This document shows positions 9,301 to 16,366 of a stretch of 33,016 bases of DNA, piece by piece. Source of the stretch: Terriglobia bacterium (lineage in GTDB: Bacteria > Acidobacteriota > Terriglobia > Acidiferrales > UBA7541); NCBI GenBank assembly GCA_023512135.1, contig JAIMAG010000023.1:1-33016 (forward strand), in the 5' to 3' direction. Every line of letters begins with the position of its first letter. Position 1 is the first letter of the stretch. The notes under the pieces were generated by a model. The model saw nothing but the letters and a program-made list of their open reading frames with translations. It searched no databases and had not been told where the DNA came from. The translations under genes and the position numbers were made by a program.

Positions 9301-10339
9301 CGGCGTCGCTACCATCCGCGTGTTCGACCCGGCTCCGGGTGCCGGCTCTTCGAATTTGCAAACGCTGATCGTGCAGGCTACGGCGCCATCGAACGACAAT
9401 TTTTCGAATGCCGTCATTGTGAACACCACTCCCTTTAGCCACTCGGTGGCCACGACCGGAGCCGCATCGGCCACCGACGATCCGGCGCCCTCCTGTGTGG
9501 CGGGTCTGGGTGGACTGGCAGAGAACGGCCGGGCCCGGAGTGTCTGGTACCGGTTCACGGCCGCAGCCAACGGCACGGTGAACTTGAATACGCAGGGCAG
9601 CAACTACGACACGATTCTGGCCGTGTTTACCGGTTCCCCCGGGAATTTTTCGGAGGTCGCCTGCAACGACGACGTCGATCCGGGCGTCATTCGCCACTCG
9701 CAACTCAGCTTCAATGCTGTGGCCAACACCGCCTACTCCCTGATGGTGAGCGCGTTCGAAGGGGACGGCGGCAATCTGGCGCTGAATGCGAGCTTCGGTT
9801 TTGCTGCGCCACCTTTCCAGCTGGTGCCGAATCCGGTGCAGCAGACCGTCACCGCCGGTGGCTCGGCCAGCTATACGATTATCGTGGCGCCTGCGCCAGC
9901 CGGTTTCAGCAGCGCAGTCAGTTTGAGCTGCTCGGCACTGCCCACGGGCGCAAGCTGTGCCTTCCAGCCTGCATCGGTCACTCCCGGCACGAACAATACC
10001 AACGTCTCACTGACCCTCAGTACGAGGGCGCGCAGTGCTGTCACGACCGGCTCGGCCTGGAGCGGTTGGCTGTGGAATGCAGCGGGTTTACTCGGTGCGG
10101 CAGTCTGCTTCGCGGGTCTGATGTTGCGGCGAGCGGGCCGGCGTCGGCTGGCCTGGGCGCTGCCTGCTGTGACGTTGCTGGTGACGTTGGCTGCACTGCA
10201 GACAGGTTGCGGCGGTGGCGGCGGCGGGGGCAGTAACCCGCCCTCACAGGGTACTCCGGCAGGAACCTTCACCGTATCGGTGAACGGCACCTCCGGCACC
10301 ATCCAGCAATCAGTCAACATCATCCTGCGCGTGCAGTGA
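6320..10339 (+). CDS. Large exported sortilin/BNR-repeat protein with TIG, PPC-like and membrane-interrupted Ig-like domains
   Basis: This 1339-residue protein has a hydrophobic export segment at about 22-43. A long beta-propeller region follows (about 140-830) with repeated BNR/Asp-box motifs (KSTDGGQTW, RSTDGGVTW, RSADGGATW). Two IPT/TIG domains come next (about 840-930 and 932-1020), then a pre-peptidase C-terminal-like domain (about 1024-1157; NDNFSNAVIV, SVWYRFTAAANGTV). The last domain is Ig-like, but it is split by two membrane segments (about 1252-1269 and 1277-1293) around a basic RRAGRRR loop, then Cys1297 and seven glycines, before it resumes with GTPAGTFTVSVNGTSG. GAGGTG just before the ATG fixes the start. 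BNR propellers of this sortilin type bind proteins or glycans; I infer a membrane-anchored, extracytoplasmic binding protein. No catalytic residues are evident. Confidence 0.88.
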   Translation: MGRFRSGWFRHVTASRRIASARLWPAAGLLVALLWAAAPALLQELSTQIESSSKPVAGQIEPDNPTARAEWFYRQRAFPLKEIPPGVRLRAFEQYREVLQRGPGYLFSAARSAALARESFATAVPGLWVPIGPQPSSSGDFPPFTSGRIGGLAVDPRDQNVIYVGGAQGGVWKSTDGGQTWTALTDDQPSLAIGSIALAPSNPDIIYVGTGEQTFSVSSYYGAGILKSTDAGATWQHLPGPFVGPFTSGRLGGGAFIGSLAVDPTNPDIVLAGVFQPGSSANSGILRSTDGGVTWSVRLSGAPGTEVVFATPDGQLAFAALGSPNGSSSNGVYRSTDGGVSWTRISVTGFPTTNVGRIEIAVARSNPDILYAGIQDSSSSNFGALLGFFKTTNARNPDPAGVTWTRLTTTPDYCRPQCWYDHVVRVHPSNPNIVFAGGAAQFDSRGRPTFPVRTLDGGNTWEGVGRSGSSGPFIHVDTHAIEFANPPTKLYVGNDGGVWSTTNIESPVSSLIWTNLNGQAGNPANSLGLVQFYPGGSIHPSTPDIAFGGSQDNSTQRYTGGAVWDIVTCGDGAWTAFDPQVPSTVYTNCQRIDVRRSFRNGLDGTFASAEDGINLGDRVAFIPPFIHDPRISGRLYFGTFRVWRSDSHGDGWQAISPDLTGGNGTISTIAVAAPDSSVILTGSSTGLIFRSADGGATWTNCTTADLPPRFVTQVAAHPLDPSILFATYSGFSGFVDNRGHVFRAIGCGTVWTDISGNLPNIPVNDIVIDTDADPTGNTLYIATDLGVLGTTNGGITWAPLAPGLPNVAVLALKLHRNSRILRAWTHGRSAWDLKLDNFTPSFNIHTLDPATANAGSGPLTLRVRGHGFAADARVVFDGTELPPPTPATSNELETSIPSSLLSTARAASVTVRQNGGSAVSNALTFTVLTSSSPAISSISPITAPLNGPAFTLTVNGSNFTTSSVVRWNGQNRPTTFVSTSQLTAQIPSSDLTVAGVATIRVFDPAPGAGSSNLQTLIVQATAPSNDNFSNAVIVNTTPFSHSVATTGAASATDDPAPSCVAGLGGLAENGRARSVWYRFTAAANGTVNLNTQGSNYDTILAVFTGSPGNFSEVACNDDVDPGVIRHSQLSFNAVANTAYSLMVSAFEGDGGNLALNASFGFAAPPFQLVPNPVQQTVTAGGSASYTIIVAPAPAGFSSAVSLSCSALPTGASCAFQPASVTPGTNNTNVSLTLSTRARSAVTTGSAWSGWLWNAAGLLGAAVCFAGLMLRRAGRRRLAWALPAVTLLVTLAALQTGCGGGGGGGSNPPSQGTPAGTFTVSVNGTSGTIQQSVNIILRVQ

Positions 10340-10343
10340 AACG

Positions 10344-10365
10344 GGCGCGCGTTTCTCGCCGCGCC
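10344..10365. terminator. Weak hairpin between convergent genes, possible terminator
   Basis: GGCGCG (10344-10349) pairs with CGCGCC (10360-10365) over a 10-nt loop. It lies in the 42-nt space between the surface-protein stop and the convergent PLP-enzyme stop. There is no U-run, so termination activity is doubtful. Confidence 0.2.
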
Positions 10366-10381
10366 GTTGCCGGGGTTGCAT

Positions 10382-11332
10382 TCAAGCAAAGGGCAGCCGG
10401 GCCAGGTCCACGTTCCCGCCGGAGAGAATGACACCCACGCTGTGGACTTTGGTGGTCAGCGTGTGGCACAGCAGCGGAGCCGCCGACACCGCTCCGGAAG
10501 GCTCCACGACCAGCTTCAGCCGTTCCCACAGCAGTCGCATCGCTGCCACGATTTCTTCTTCGCGGACGAGCACAATTCGGCAGTTGCGCTCGCGCAAAAT
10601 CTGAAAGGTGAGCGGGCAGAGCGAAGCGCGCAGTCCATCGGCAATCGTCTGTGGGTTTTCCGCCGGGACGAGGCGGCCTGCCGCCAGCGACCGGAAGGCA
10701 TCGTCGGCGCCGGCAGGTTCAGCACCAATCACCTCTGCTTGGGGCCGGAGCGATTTCACGGCAATCGCGGTTCCGCTGAGCAGCCCACCGCCGCTGACCG
10801 GTGCGATGACCGCGTCCAGTTCAGGAACCTGTTCAAGCAGCTCCAGAGCGGCCGTGGCCTGCCCGGCGATAATGCGTTCATCGTTGTAGGGATGCACCAG
10901 CACCGCACCCGTCTGCTCGATGATGCTCTGCGCGGCGGCCTCGCGCGCGGCCAGGGTCGGCTCGCACAGCGTGATTTTTCCCCCAAAGGCTTCCACCGCC
11001 TGCCGCTTGACCAGCGGGGCATTCGAGGGCATCACGACATGGGCAGGTATCCCCCGCAGCCGCGCGGCATAGGCCACCGCTGTGGCATGATTGCCGGACG
11101 AATGCGTGACCACGCCACGGCGGGCTTCCGCTTCGCTGAGCGAAAGAACGGTGTTCATTGCGCCGCGGATTTTGAACGAGCCCGTCTTTTGCAGATTTTC
11201 ACACTTGAAAAACAGCCGCACGCCGGCCAACTCGTCGAGCGACCGCGAGGTCATCACAGGCGTGCGGTGAATATACGGGCGGATGCGTTCGTGCGCGGCG
11301 CGGATCGTTGCCAGGTCGGGTCCAGCAAGCAT
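10382..11332 (-). CDS. Threonine/serine dehydratase-type PLP enzyme (or serine racemase), no ACT domain
   Basis: The 316-residue protein is a fold-type II PLP enzyme of the threonine dehydratase/serine racemase group. Visible are the PLP lysine (Lys54 in KTGSFKIRGAMN), the substrate loop SSGNHA, the phosphate-binding glycine loop VSGGGLLSG and the C-terminal SGGN that contacts the pyridine nitrogen. The family turns L-threonine or L-serine into a 2-oxo acid and ammonia, and some members racemise serine. The length matches catabolic dehydratases and serine racemase, and there is no C-terminal ACT regulatory domain as in biosynthetic IlvA. GGGGAGAG sits 6-7 nt before the ATG at 11332, and an extended -10 lies at 11362-11370. 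The gene stands alone, so neighbours do not decide between dehydratase and racemase. Confidence 0.88.
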   Translation of the reverse strand: MLAGPDLATIRAAHERIRPYIHRTPVMTSRSLDELAGVRLFFKCENLQKTGSFKIRGAMNTVLSLSEAEARRGVVTHSSGNHATAVAYAARLRGIPAHVVMPSNAPLVKRQAVEAFGGKITLCEPTLAAREAAAQSIIEQTGAVLVHPYNDERIIAGQATAALELLEQVPELDAVIAPVSGGGLLSGTAIAVKSLRPQAEVIGAEPAGADDAFRSLAAGRLVPAENPQTIADGLRASLCPLTFQILRERNCRIVLVREEEIVAAMRLLWERLKLVVEPSGAVSAAPLLCHTLTTKVHSVGVILSGGNVDLARLPFA

Positions 11333-11361
11333 GCAGCTCTCCCCAGATGCACCAGCGGCTC

Positions 11362-11370
11362 ATTATGGCA
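11362..11370 (-). promoter_or_regulatory. Extended -10 promoter element of the PLP-enzyme gene
   Basis: The minus strand reads TGCCATAAT, an extended -10 with CATAAT (5 of 6 consensus bases). The start would fall near 11355, giving a leader of about 23 nt that contains the Shine-Dalgarno. Confidence 0.45.
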
Positions 11371-11397
11371 CACTGTCGCCACAGGATTCGCGCCCCG

Positions 11398-11413
11398 CAG
11401 GGCTGTAGCCCTG
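11398..11413. repeat. Short perfect inverted repeat, REP-like
   Basis: CAGGGCT (11398-11404) and AGCCCTG (11407-11413) form a perfect 7-bp inverted repeat with a 2-nt centre, followed by TTTCTT. It lies between two divergent genes, so it does not end an obvious transcript. Dispersed GGGCT-AGCCC palindromes are common in some GC-rich genomes, so a REP-like copy is my first guess. I found no second copy in this window. Confidence 0.4.
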
Positions 11414-11447
11414 TTTCTTAATCAGAAAATCTGTTTTTGGGCGGACT

Positions 11448-11477
11448 TTGCGTGTTTCATGCAGAATGGGATATGCT
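11448..11477 (+). promoter_or_regulatory. Candidate promoter of the intact PilZ gene
   Basis: TTGCGT (11448-11453) and TATGCT (11472-11477) are 18 nt apart, about 60 nt upstream of the PilZ start. The match is moderate only. Confidence 0.28.
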
Positions 11478-11535
11478 CACGTTGCTGAAGTTCGGGGAGG
11501 GGAGGGGTGAACCATTACTGGAACAGGAGTTTTGC

Positions 11536-11865
11536 ATGCCCATTGAAGAACGGCGGGCTTCGCCGCGGGTATCCCTCCTGCTGCCTCTGAAGCTCCGTCG
11601 TATCGACCGGCCCGGGGAACCAGTGCGAGACGCCGAGGTTGTGAACCTTTCGGAACGCGGTCTGCTGTTCGTGCTCGACCCGCCGATGGCCGAAGGCACG
11701 CCCTTCGAGATGTCGCTGGTGATGCCCGGTTCGGTAACGGGCGGGGTGCCGATGCGGGTCAGTTGCACGGCGCGGGTGGTGCGCGTCGAGCCGCGTCACG
11801 TGCGCGGGCTGCCGGCGAACGCGGCCCTGATCGAGCGCTACGATACGATTGTCGCCGAAGGCTGA
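11536..11865 (+). CDS. PilZ domain protein (intact c-di-GMP motif)
   Basis: The product is a 109-residue single PilZ domain. Both c-di-GMP signature parts are present: RRASPR near the N-terminus (residues 6-11) and NLSERG (about 37-42) matching (D/N)xSxxG. The remaining sequence has the expected beta-barrel alternation (GLLFVLDPPMAEGTPFEMSL, CTARVVRVEP). It should bind cyclic di-GMP in the cytoplasm and pass the signal on through a protein partner; the target is unknown. The start at 11536 is chosen over in-frame ATGs at 11437 and 11473 because AGGAG lies 6 nt before it and the PilZ homology starts there. The gene is monocistronic by position and convergent with the beta-propeller gene. The 120 nt between the two stops show no clear terminator. 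Confidence 0.88.
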   Translation: MPIEERRASPRVSLLLPLKLRRIDRPGEPVRDAEVVNLSERGLLFVLDPPMAEGTPFEMSLVMPGSVTGGVPMRVSCTARVVRVEPRHVRGLPANAALIERYDTIVAEG

Positions 11866-11985
11866 GCGCATCGCTGCCCAGCGCGGTGCGGCTAGCCGGC
11901 CATTCGTCCTTTCTTGCTTCGTTTTCCGTTGGTTTTGCTTCAGGAACGCACCTGCTTTGCTGCAAATCGGCAGTGGTTGCCTACG

Positions 11986-14364
11986 CTACCGCGGCCGCGC
12001 CGGCACGGTGAAGGTGACCTTTGCGCTGGTCGCATTCTCGAAACGATCGTAGACGCGCACGGCCACGGTGTGCTCACCGGGCGGCAGATTCTTCAACGTG
12101 AGCGAGTAGCTCTCCTGTGCGGAGTCGGTCACGCGGTCGGCAGGGAACAGCAGCGTCCATTCGCCGGCATTCAGGCTGTATTCGGCGCGTGCCACCGCGC
12201 TGGCGGAATCCCGGGCGAGGAAACGGACCAGCACCTCGGGGCTTTGCGGTGCTGCACTCAGATCGAGGATTTCGGGCGGAGAATTGTCCACCTCGAATCG
12301 CTCGCTGATGCGCTCGGCAGTCAGGGCTTCGTCCGGGGGATTCGAAGGAGCGTCCGAAGCGACAATCTTCAGATAGTAGGCTCCGTCAGGCATCGTGGTC
12401 GTATCCCAGGTGAAGTATCGCTGCTCGACTTTGTCCTTCAGCAGTTTCCAGTTCTGTTCGCCCTCGCCGCGGTAGTAGAGGGTGAAGACCAGTTCGTCGT
12501 CGTTGTCATCTTCGGCCGCCCAGAGCACAGACTGAAAGCCTCTCTGGATGAACCCTTGTGGCGGAGCTTCGGCCCGGCGGGTGGCGGGTTGCGGGTTCGC
12601 CGGGGACTGTGTCGAAATCAGCGGCTGCGTCGCGACGCTGGCGCGAGCGCGGCTGGAACGCGACGGCTGGCGCAGTTGCACCGGCTGCAGGTTCGTTGTC
12701 TGTTGAGGCGGCGTGAACCCCTGCACGCGCACCCCCGGGTCCTGCAGCGCAATGGCTTCGATCCGCGGAGCCATGTTTTTGGGTAGATAGGCCAGATTCA
12801 CCCAGACCAGGCTGGGTGTTTCTCCGGCCTGGTCGGCGGGCTGGTGGCGATGAGCGCGGAACACGGCCCTCCACTGGACGAAGCGCGCCGGCGGCACCTG
12901 CACCGTTTCACCGGCTGCCCTCCGATAGGGCCCGGCCCACGGACTCCAGTTTTTCTCCGGATTCGAGGTGTTGCCGGAGCGGACATAGAACTCCACGGCG
13001 CCGTTCGTGCTGCCATTTTCTCCCCACCAGGAAAGCTGTCCCCAGTGGGAGAAAATCTGGGCATCGAAAACCTGCGACGTGAAGCTGCCTTCCACTTCGT
13101 AGTCGGGTCCGAGCAGGAAGATTTTCCCCGGGTTGGCGGTGGCCACGAACGTGGCCCCGTTGGCGGCGCGGGCCAGGCCGGTGACCTGAGCCGAAGCCGT
13201 TTTTGCCAGATGGGAGAAAACTTCGTCGTGTTCAATCCGCAGTACCACTCCGCGATCGCCGGTGCCGAGCAGCAGACGGCCGTCTGCACCGATCCCCAGC
13301 GCATAGACAAGTTCGGTTTCCGAACTCCAGATGACTTCGGGTGCGCCATCGGGTGCGATCCGGTAGACCTGACTGCCACCCGGAATCGCCGGGAACGGCG
13401 TGGCAGGCCCCGCCTGAGCCACGATTTGTTGCTGACCGATTTGCACCACGTTGCCGGGCTGCTGCAGGGTGGCCGTGACGGCCGGATCGGTGACAGCGGG
13501 CGCGGTCGGTGCAGGTGTCGGCAGGGTGGGTCGGGGTGTGCGCGGGTCCTTGCGTCCGATCGAGGCAGCGAACAGATTGCCGCTGCGATCCGTCACCAGC
13601 GCGGTGACTTCTTTCCGGTCAGTTTCATAGATGACGAAGGCACGCTCGGCCTCCGTTTTGCCTGCCGCCGGCTTTTCGATGCGGAGAATCAATCCGTTCG
13701 GCTCGGTGCCGATCAGCAGCCGGCCTTCGCGGTCAAAGGCCAGCGAGCGCACATGGGTTTCGTCGGTTTTGTAGTAGACGCGGCCGGTGCCGTCGGGCGC
13801 GACGGCGAAAACTTCGCCCCGGTCGCCCGTCGCGACGAACAGCGTGCCGTCCCGATCCAGGGCCAGTGCCCAGATGTATTTCGTGCCCGGCTCGAAGAAC
13901 ACGCGGCTGGTGCCGTCCGGGGCGATGCGGTAGACCCGGCCATCGGGCGAGGTGGCCACGTAGAGGTGATCGCGGCTGTCGATCGCCAGGGCCTGGGCAG
14001 CCATTTCCTGCGATTCGAACACAGTGGTCGCGGCCCCGGATGCGTCGTAGCGCAGCACGCGCGCGTTCGAGCCGCCCGCGGCATACAGCCTTCCGCGCGA
14101 GTCCACGGCCAGCGCCCACAGGTAGGCCAGATTGGGATCGGCAAACTGGGTAAAGCGCGGTGCCAGCACCAGCGTCCCGTCGCTGCGCAGCGCTACCCCC
14201 CGGGCTTCTCCGCGTTCAAATTCGGCGAAGCTCGATTGCCGCCAGATTCTCGTCCGCTCGGCCTGTGCGGCCGGCACCAGCGCAAAGACCAGCAGCGCAC
14301 AGATACTGGCGCCCGCTGCCGTCCGCAGCCGGGCTGAACGGATAAGCCGCCATCCCAACCTCAT
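11986..14364 (-). CDS. Exported beta-propeller protein with C-terminal Ig/FN3-like domain
   Basis: The 792-residue product starts with a signal peptide (ICALLVFALVPAAQA just before the mature ERTRIW). A propeller of the NHL/SMP-30-like type follows (about 20-420), with repeated units such as LAVDSRGRLYAAGG, LAIDSRDHLYVATS and LALDRDGTLFVATGDRG. It is interrupted by a Pro/Ala-rich stretch. After it come a beta-sandwich-like part (about 430-530), a Ser/Arg/Pro-rich linker and a C-terminal Ig/FN3-like domain (PPGEHTVAVRVYDRFENA). No enzyme motif is evident, so a binding role outside the cytoplasm is likely. The frame opens at 14487, inside the upstream gene, but the ATG at 14364 has AGGGGG about 7 nt before it and starts the signal peptide. 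It lies 59 nt after the S55 peptidase, so the two are probably co-transcribed. Confidence 0.85.
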   Translation of the reverse strand: MRLGWRLIRSARLRTAAGASICALLVFALVPAAQAERTRIWRQSSFAEFERGEARGVALRSDGTLVLAPRFTQFADPNLAYLWALAVDSRGRLYAAGGSNARVLRYDASGAATTVFESQEMAAQALAIDSRDHLYVATSPDGRVYRIAPDGTSRVFFEPGTKYIWALALDRDGTLFVATGDRGEVFAVAPDGTGRVYYKTDETHVRSLAFDREGRLLIGTEPNGLILRIEKPAAGKTEAERAFVIYETDRKEVTALVTDRSGNLFAASIGRKDPRTPRPTLPTPAPTAPAVTDPAVTATLQQPGNVVQIGQQQIVAQAGPATPFPAIPGGSQVYRIAPDGAPEVIWSSETELVYALGIGADGRLLLGTGDRGVVLRIEHDEVFSHLAKTASAQVTGLARAANGATFVATANPGKIFLLGPDYEVEGSFTSQVFDAQIFSHWGQLSWWGENGSTNGAVEFYVRSGNTSNPEKNWSPWAGPYRRAAGETVQVPPARFVQWRAVFRAHRHQPADQAGETPSLVWVNLAYLPKNMAPRIEAIALQDPGVRVQGFTPPQQTTNLQPVQLRQPSRSSRARASVATQPLISTQSPANPQPATRRAEAPPQGFIQRGFQSVLWAAEDDNDDELVFTLYYRGEGEQNWKLLKDKVEQRYFTWDTTTMPDGAYYLKIVASDAPSNPPDEALTAERISERFEVDNSPPEILDLSAAPQSPEVLVRFLARDSASAVARAEYSLNAGEWTLLFPADRVTDSAQESYSLTLKNLPPGEHTVAVRVYDRFENATSAKVTFTVPARPR

Positions 14365-14423
14365 GGTTTCCCCCTGTCTTGCTGGCGCACCTTGCCTCCG
14401 CGTCACAGCCAAGTCCCGTGCTG

Positions 14424-16250
14424 CTACTTCACCGTGACAGGAATCACGTACTGGCCGGTGATCACCTGGTTCAACTGTGCAGACCATTCCCCAGCCACCG
14501 ACTCGCGCAGCAGCAGCGAGCTGCCCGGAGTGCGTCGCTGGTCGAGGATGCGGATTTGTGAGAGCGGAGCATTCGGCAGCTCTTTGTCTTCCAGCAGCAA
14601 GGTGGGGTTCGGCTGCAGCAGGGTCACGTAGAGCCGGTGGTTGCGCCGCTCCCGGTTCAGCAACGCAATCAACTGTTCCAGCCCGCCCAGCCGGCTCTGC
14701 GGCCCGAGCGAAAAGAAACGGCTCATCCGATTCAACGTTTCCGAATCGCTCACCAGGATGCGGAGCTGACCCTTGGGAGCCTGCGGCGGAATGGTGATGG
14801 GAATTTCGCGGATGAAGGGAGCGCCGCGGTAGGGCTTCAGCAGGACTTTTACGCGAATCTCTTCGCCCGGGCTGACTTCGCTCTTTTCGCTCCAGGCACT
14901 GTCGATCACCGCCCAGCGCCGCTCCGGAACGGCTTCCACACGCAACCGGATGCTGTTGATGCGTGCCGCTTCGTAGGAGTTGGTGAAGATGCGCGTAAAA
15001 ATCGTCTGCACGCTGTTCACAATGAACAGCGCATCGGGCAGCGGCAGATCCGTGGGGGCGAACATGTTTTCCAGGTTGACGGGCGTGTGTCCATCCACGG
15101 CAATCTCGCCGGTCAGGCGAAACGTTTGCCCCTCCCCGTAGAGCGGGTTGCCGAGCAACCCGTTCAGAGTGGCCAGGCCGACCAGCAGCGGCGTCAGCTT
15201 GGCGTGTTCGACCAGTTCGAAGCGGTACTGCTGCCGTCCGGCAGGCGTTACGCTTTCGAGCTCCATCGGGATCAGGCGCGGTGGCGGGCCCAGCCGACCG
15301 ATCACGCCGGTCAGACGGTCATCGGTAATCGAGCCGATCACACCACCGGCATTGACGATCTTCGTGGAAGACATCGCCGAAGCCAGCGTCGTGACCACGC
15401 GCCCGCGCGCCATCGGAGCGACCAGCTCACCGTAGCCCAGCACTGGGTGTCCGCAGAGCAGCAGGCGATCGCCGAAAATCGCGCTCACCGTGCAACTGGC
15501 CTGTACGGAAAGATCGCCCTGCATCAGCACCAGGCTGGCCATATCGCCCGGCTGCAGCAGGGCGTCGTCCGCTCGTGCCGCCGCTGTGCCTCCGGGAACC
15601 GCAACCCATCCAAAAGCCGCAAATTCGCTGGCAAACCGGGACAGCACCGCAGGATGAAAGCCGGAAAAAACCAGTGGAGTTTCGATCGGAGCCAGAAACG
15701 CGCCTTCCCCCAGCCCGAGCTGTTGTGCAAATTCTCCCGGAATCGGATAACCGGCGGCGCGAAAAGCTTCATTCAGTCCCGCCAGGCGGTTCCGGTCTGC
15801 GCCGCTGACCGGCAATTTCAGCATGTTTTCAATGGGCGTTACCCCTGCCAGCGGTTCTTTGGCGAACACACCGAAGCGCAGGGACAGCGCGCCGGCCAGT
15901 TTGCCTTCGAGGTACACCGGGCTCCCGCTCATGCCACCGGCTACTCCGGTGTGCTCCACCCGCGGACCCCGCAACCGCACCAGGATGATGTCTTGCTTCG
16001 GGCCCAGCAGATTCGGCAGCACGCCGACGACTTCCAGTTCGATGCGCTCGATCCGGTCACCCTCGAAAATGGTTTGCGCGTAGCCGGTCATCCCGGGCTG
16101 AATTTTTTCGAGCGGGAAAATTGCTGGCGGCTCGCTCCGCACCGGCGGAGACTGGGCTTGCAGCGGACCGAGGATGGATGCGAGCAGACTCCCACTGGCC
16201 AGCGCTGCAGCCAGGCAGTAGGCGCGGACTCTTGCTGGGCTGGGAAGCAT
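14424..16250 (-). CDS. SpoIVB-type S55 peptidase-domain protein, exported
   Basis: The 608-residue protein has a signal peptide (about 8-32, ending GPLQAQ). The following region matches the SpoIVB peptidase S55 domain: FPLEKIQPGMTGYAQTIFEG at the start, then GVAGGMSGSPVYLEGKLAGA with the nucleophilic serine in GMSGSP (residues 106-111) and a candidate catalytic histidine just before it (His100 in RVEH). In Bacillus SpoIVB this serine peptidase triggers sigma-K processing. Here there is no sign of sporulation, and the long C-terminal beta-rich part (about 300-608) is unlike SpoIVB. I infer a periplasmic peptidase or autoprocessing protein acting with the downstream beta-propeller protein. The start has no good ribosome site, and TATCAT lies 8 nt upstream, so the mRNA may be leaderless. 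Confidence 0.82.
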   Translation of the reverse strand: MLPSPARVRAYCLAAALASGSLLASILGPLQAQSPPVRSEPPAIFPLEKIQPGMTGYAQTIFEGDRIERIELEVVGVLPNLLGPKQDIILVRLRGPRVEHTGVAGGMSGSPVYLEGKLAGALSLRFGVFAKEPLAGVTPIENMLKLPVSGADRNRLAGLNEAFRAAGYPIPGEFAQQLGLGEGAFLAPIETPLVFSGFHPAVLSRFASEFAAFGWVAVPGGTAAARADDALLQPGDMASLVLMQGDLSVQASCTVSAIFGDRLLLCGHPVLGYGELVAPMARGRVVTTLASAMSSTKIVNAGGVIGSITDDRLTGVIGRLGPPPRLIPMELESVTPAGRQQYRFELVEHAKLTPLLVGLATLNGLLGNPLYGEGQTFRLTGEIAVDGHTPVNLENMFAPTDLPLPDALFIVNSVQTIFTRIFTNSYEAARINSIRLRVEAVPERRWAVIDSAWSEKSEVSPGEEIRVKVLLKPYRGAPFIREIPITIPPQAPKGQLRILVSDSETLNRMSRFFSLGPQSRLGGLEQLIALLNRERRNHRLYVTLLQPNPTLLLEDKELPNAPLSQIRILDQRRTPGSSLLLRESVAGEWSAQLNQVITGQYVIPVTVK

Positions 16251-16258
16251 CCCGTCCC

Positions 16259-16287
16259 ATGATACCTGCGCTCGTGGATGAGTTCAA
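16259..16287 (-). promoter_or_regulatory. Promoter of the S55 peptidase/beta-propeller operon
   Basis: On the minus strand TTGAAC (16287-16282) is followed after 17 nt by TATCAT (16264-16259). The start codon comes 8 nt after the -10, so the transcript should begin at or within 1-2 nt of the ATG. Confidence 0.55.
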
Positions 16288-16351
16288 TCCGACGCGGAGG
16301 CTGTGCGCAATGTGGCAGGTGGACCACTCGGCCGGCACGGCGCGGAGTGCA

Positions 16352-16360
16352 TGCTAGAAT
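16352..16360 (+). promoter_or_regulatory. Extended -10 promoter element of aroA
   Basis: TGCTAGAAT is an extended -10 with five of six consensus bases. It ends 6 nt before the GTG start, which predicts a leaderless aroA mRNA. No -35 is seen at the usual spacing. Confidence 0.5.
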
Positions 16361-16366
16361 CGAACT

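Noticed and set aside
8378-9703. 441-codon minus-strand frame inside the surface-protein gene
   Set aside because: It is antisense to TIG and propeller domains that read clearly on the plus strand, and has no ribosome site.
10216-10237. Glycine-codon tract in the surface-protein gene as a phase-variable repeat
   Set aside because: The seven glycine codons use mixed codons rather than a pure short unit, so slippage is unlikely to be a switch.
12844-14337. 497-codon plus-strand frame opposite the beta-propeller gene
   Set aside because: The composition is that of a complementary-strand shadow, with no start signal and no recognisable domain.
14637-16262. 541-codon plus-strand frame opposite the S55 peptidase
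   Set aside because: It is antisense to a well-supported gene, with Gln/Arg/His-rich shadow composition and no motif.
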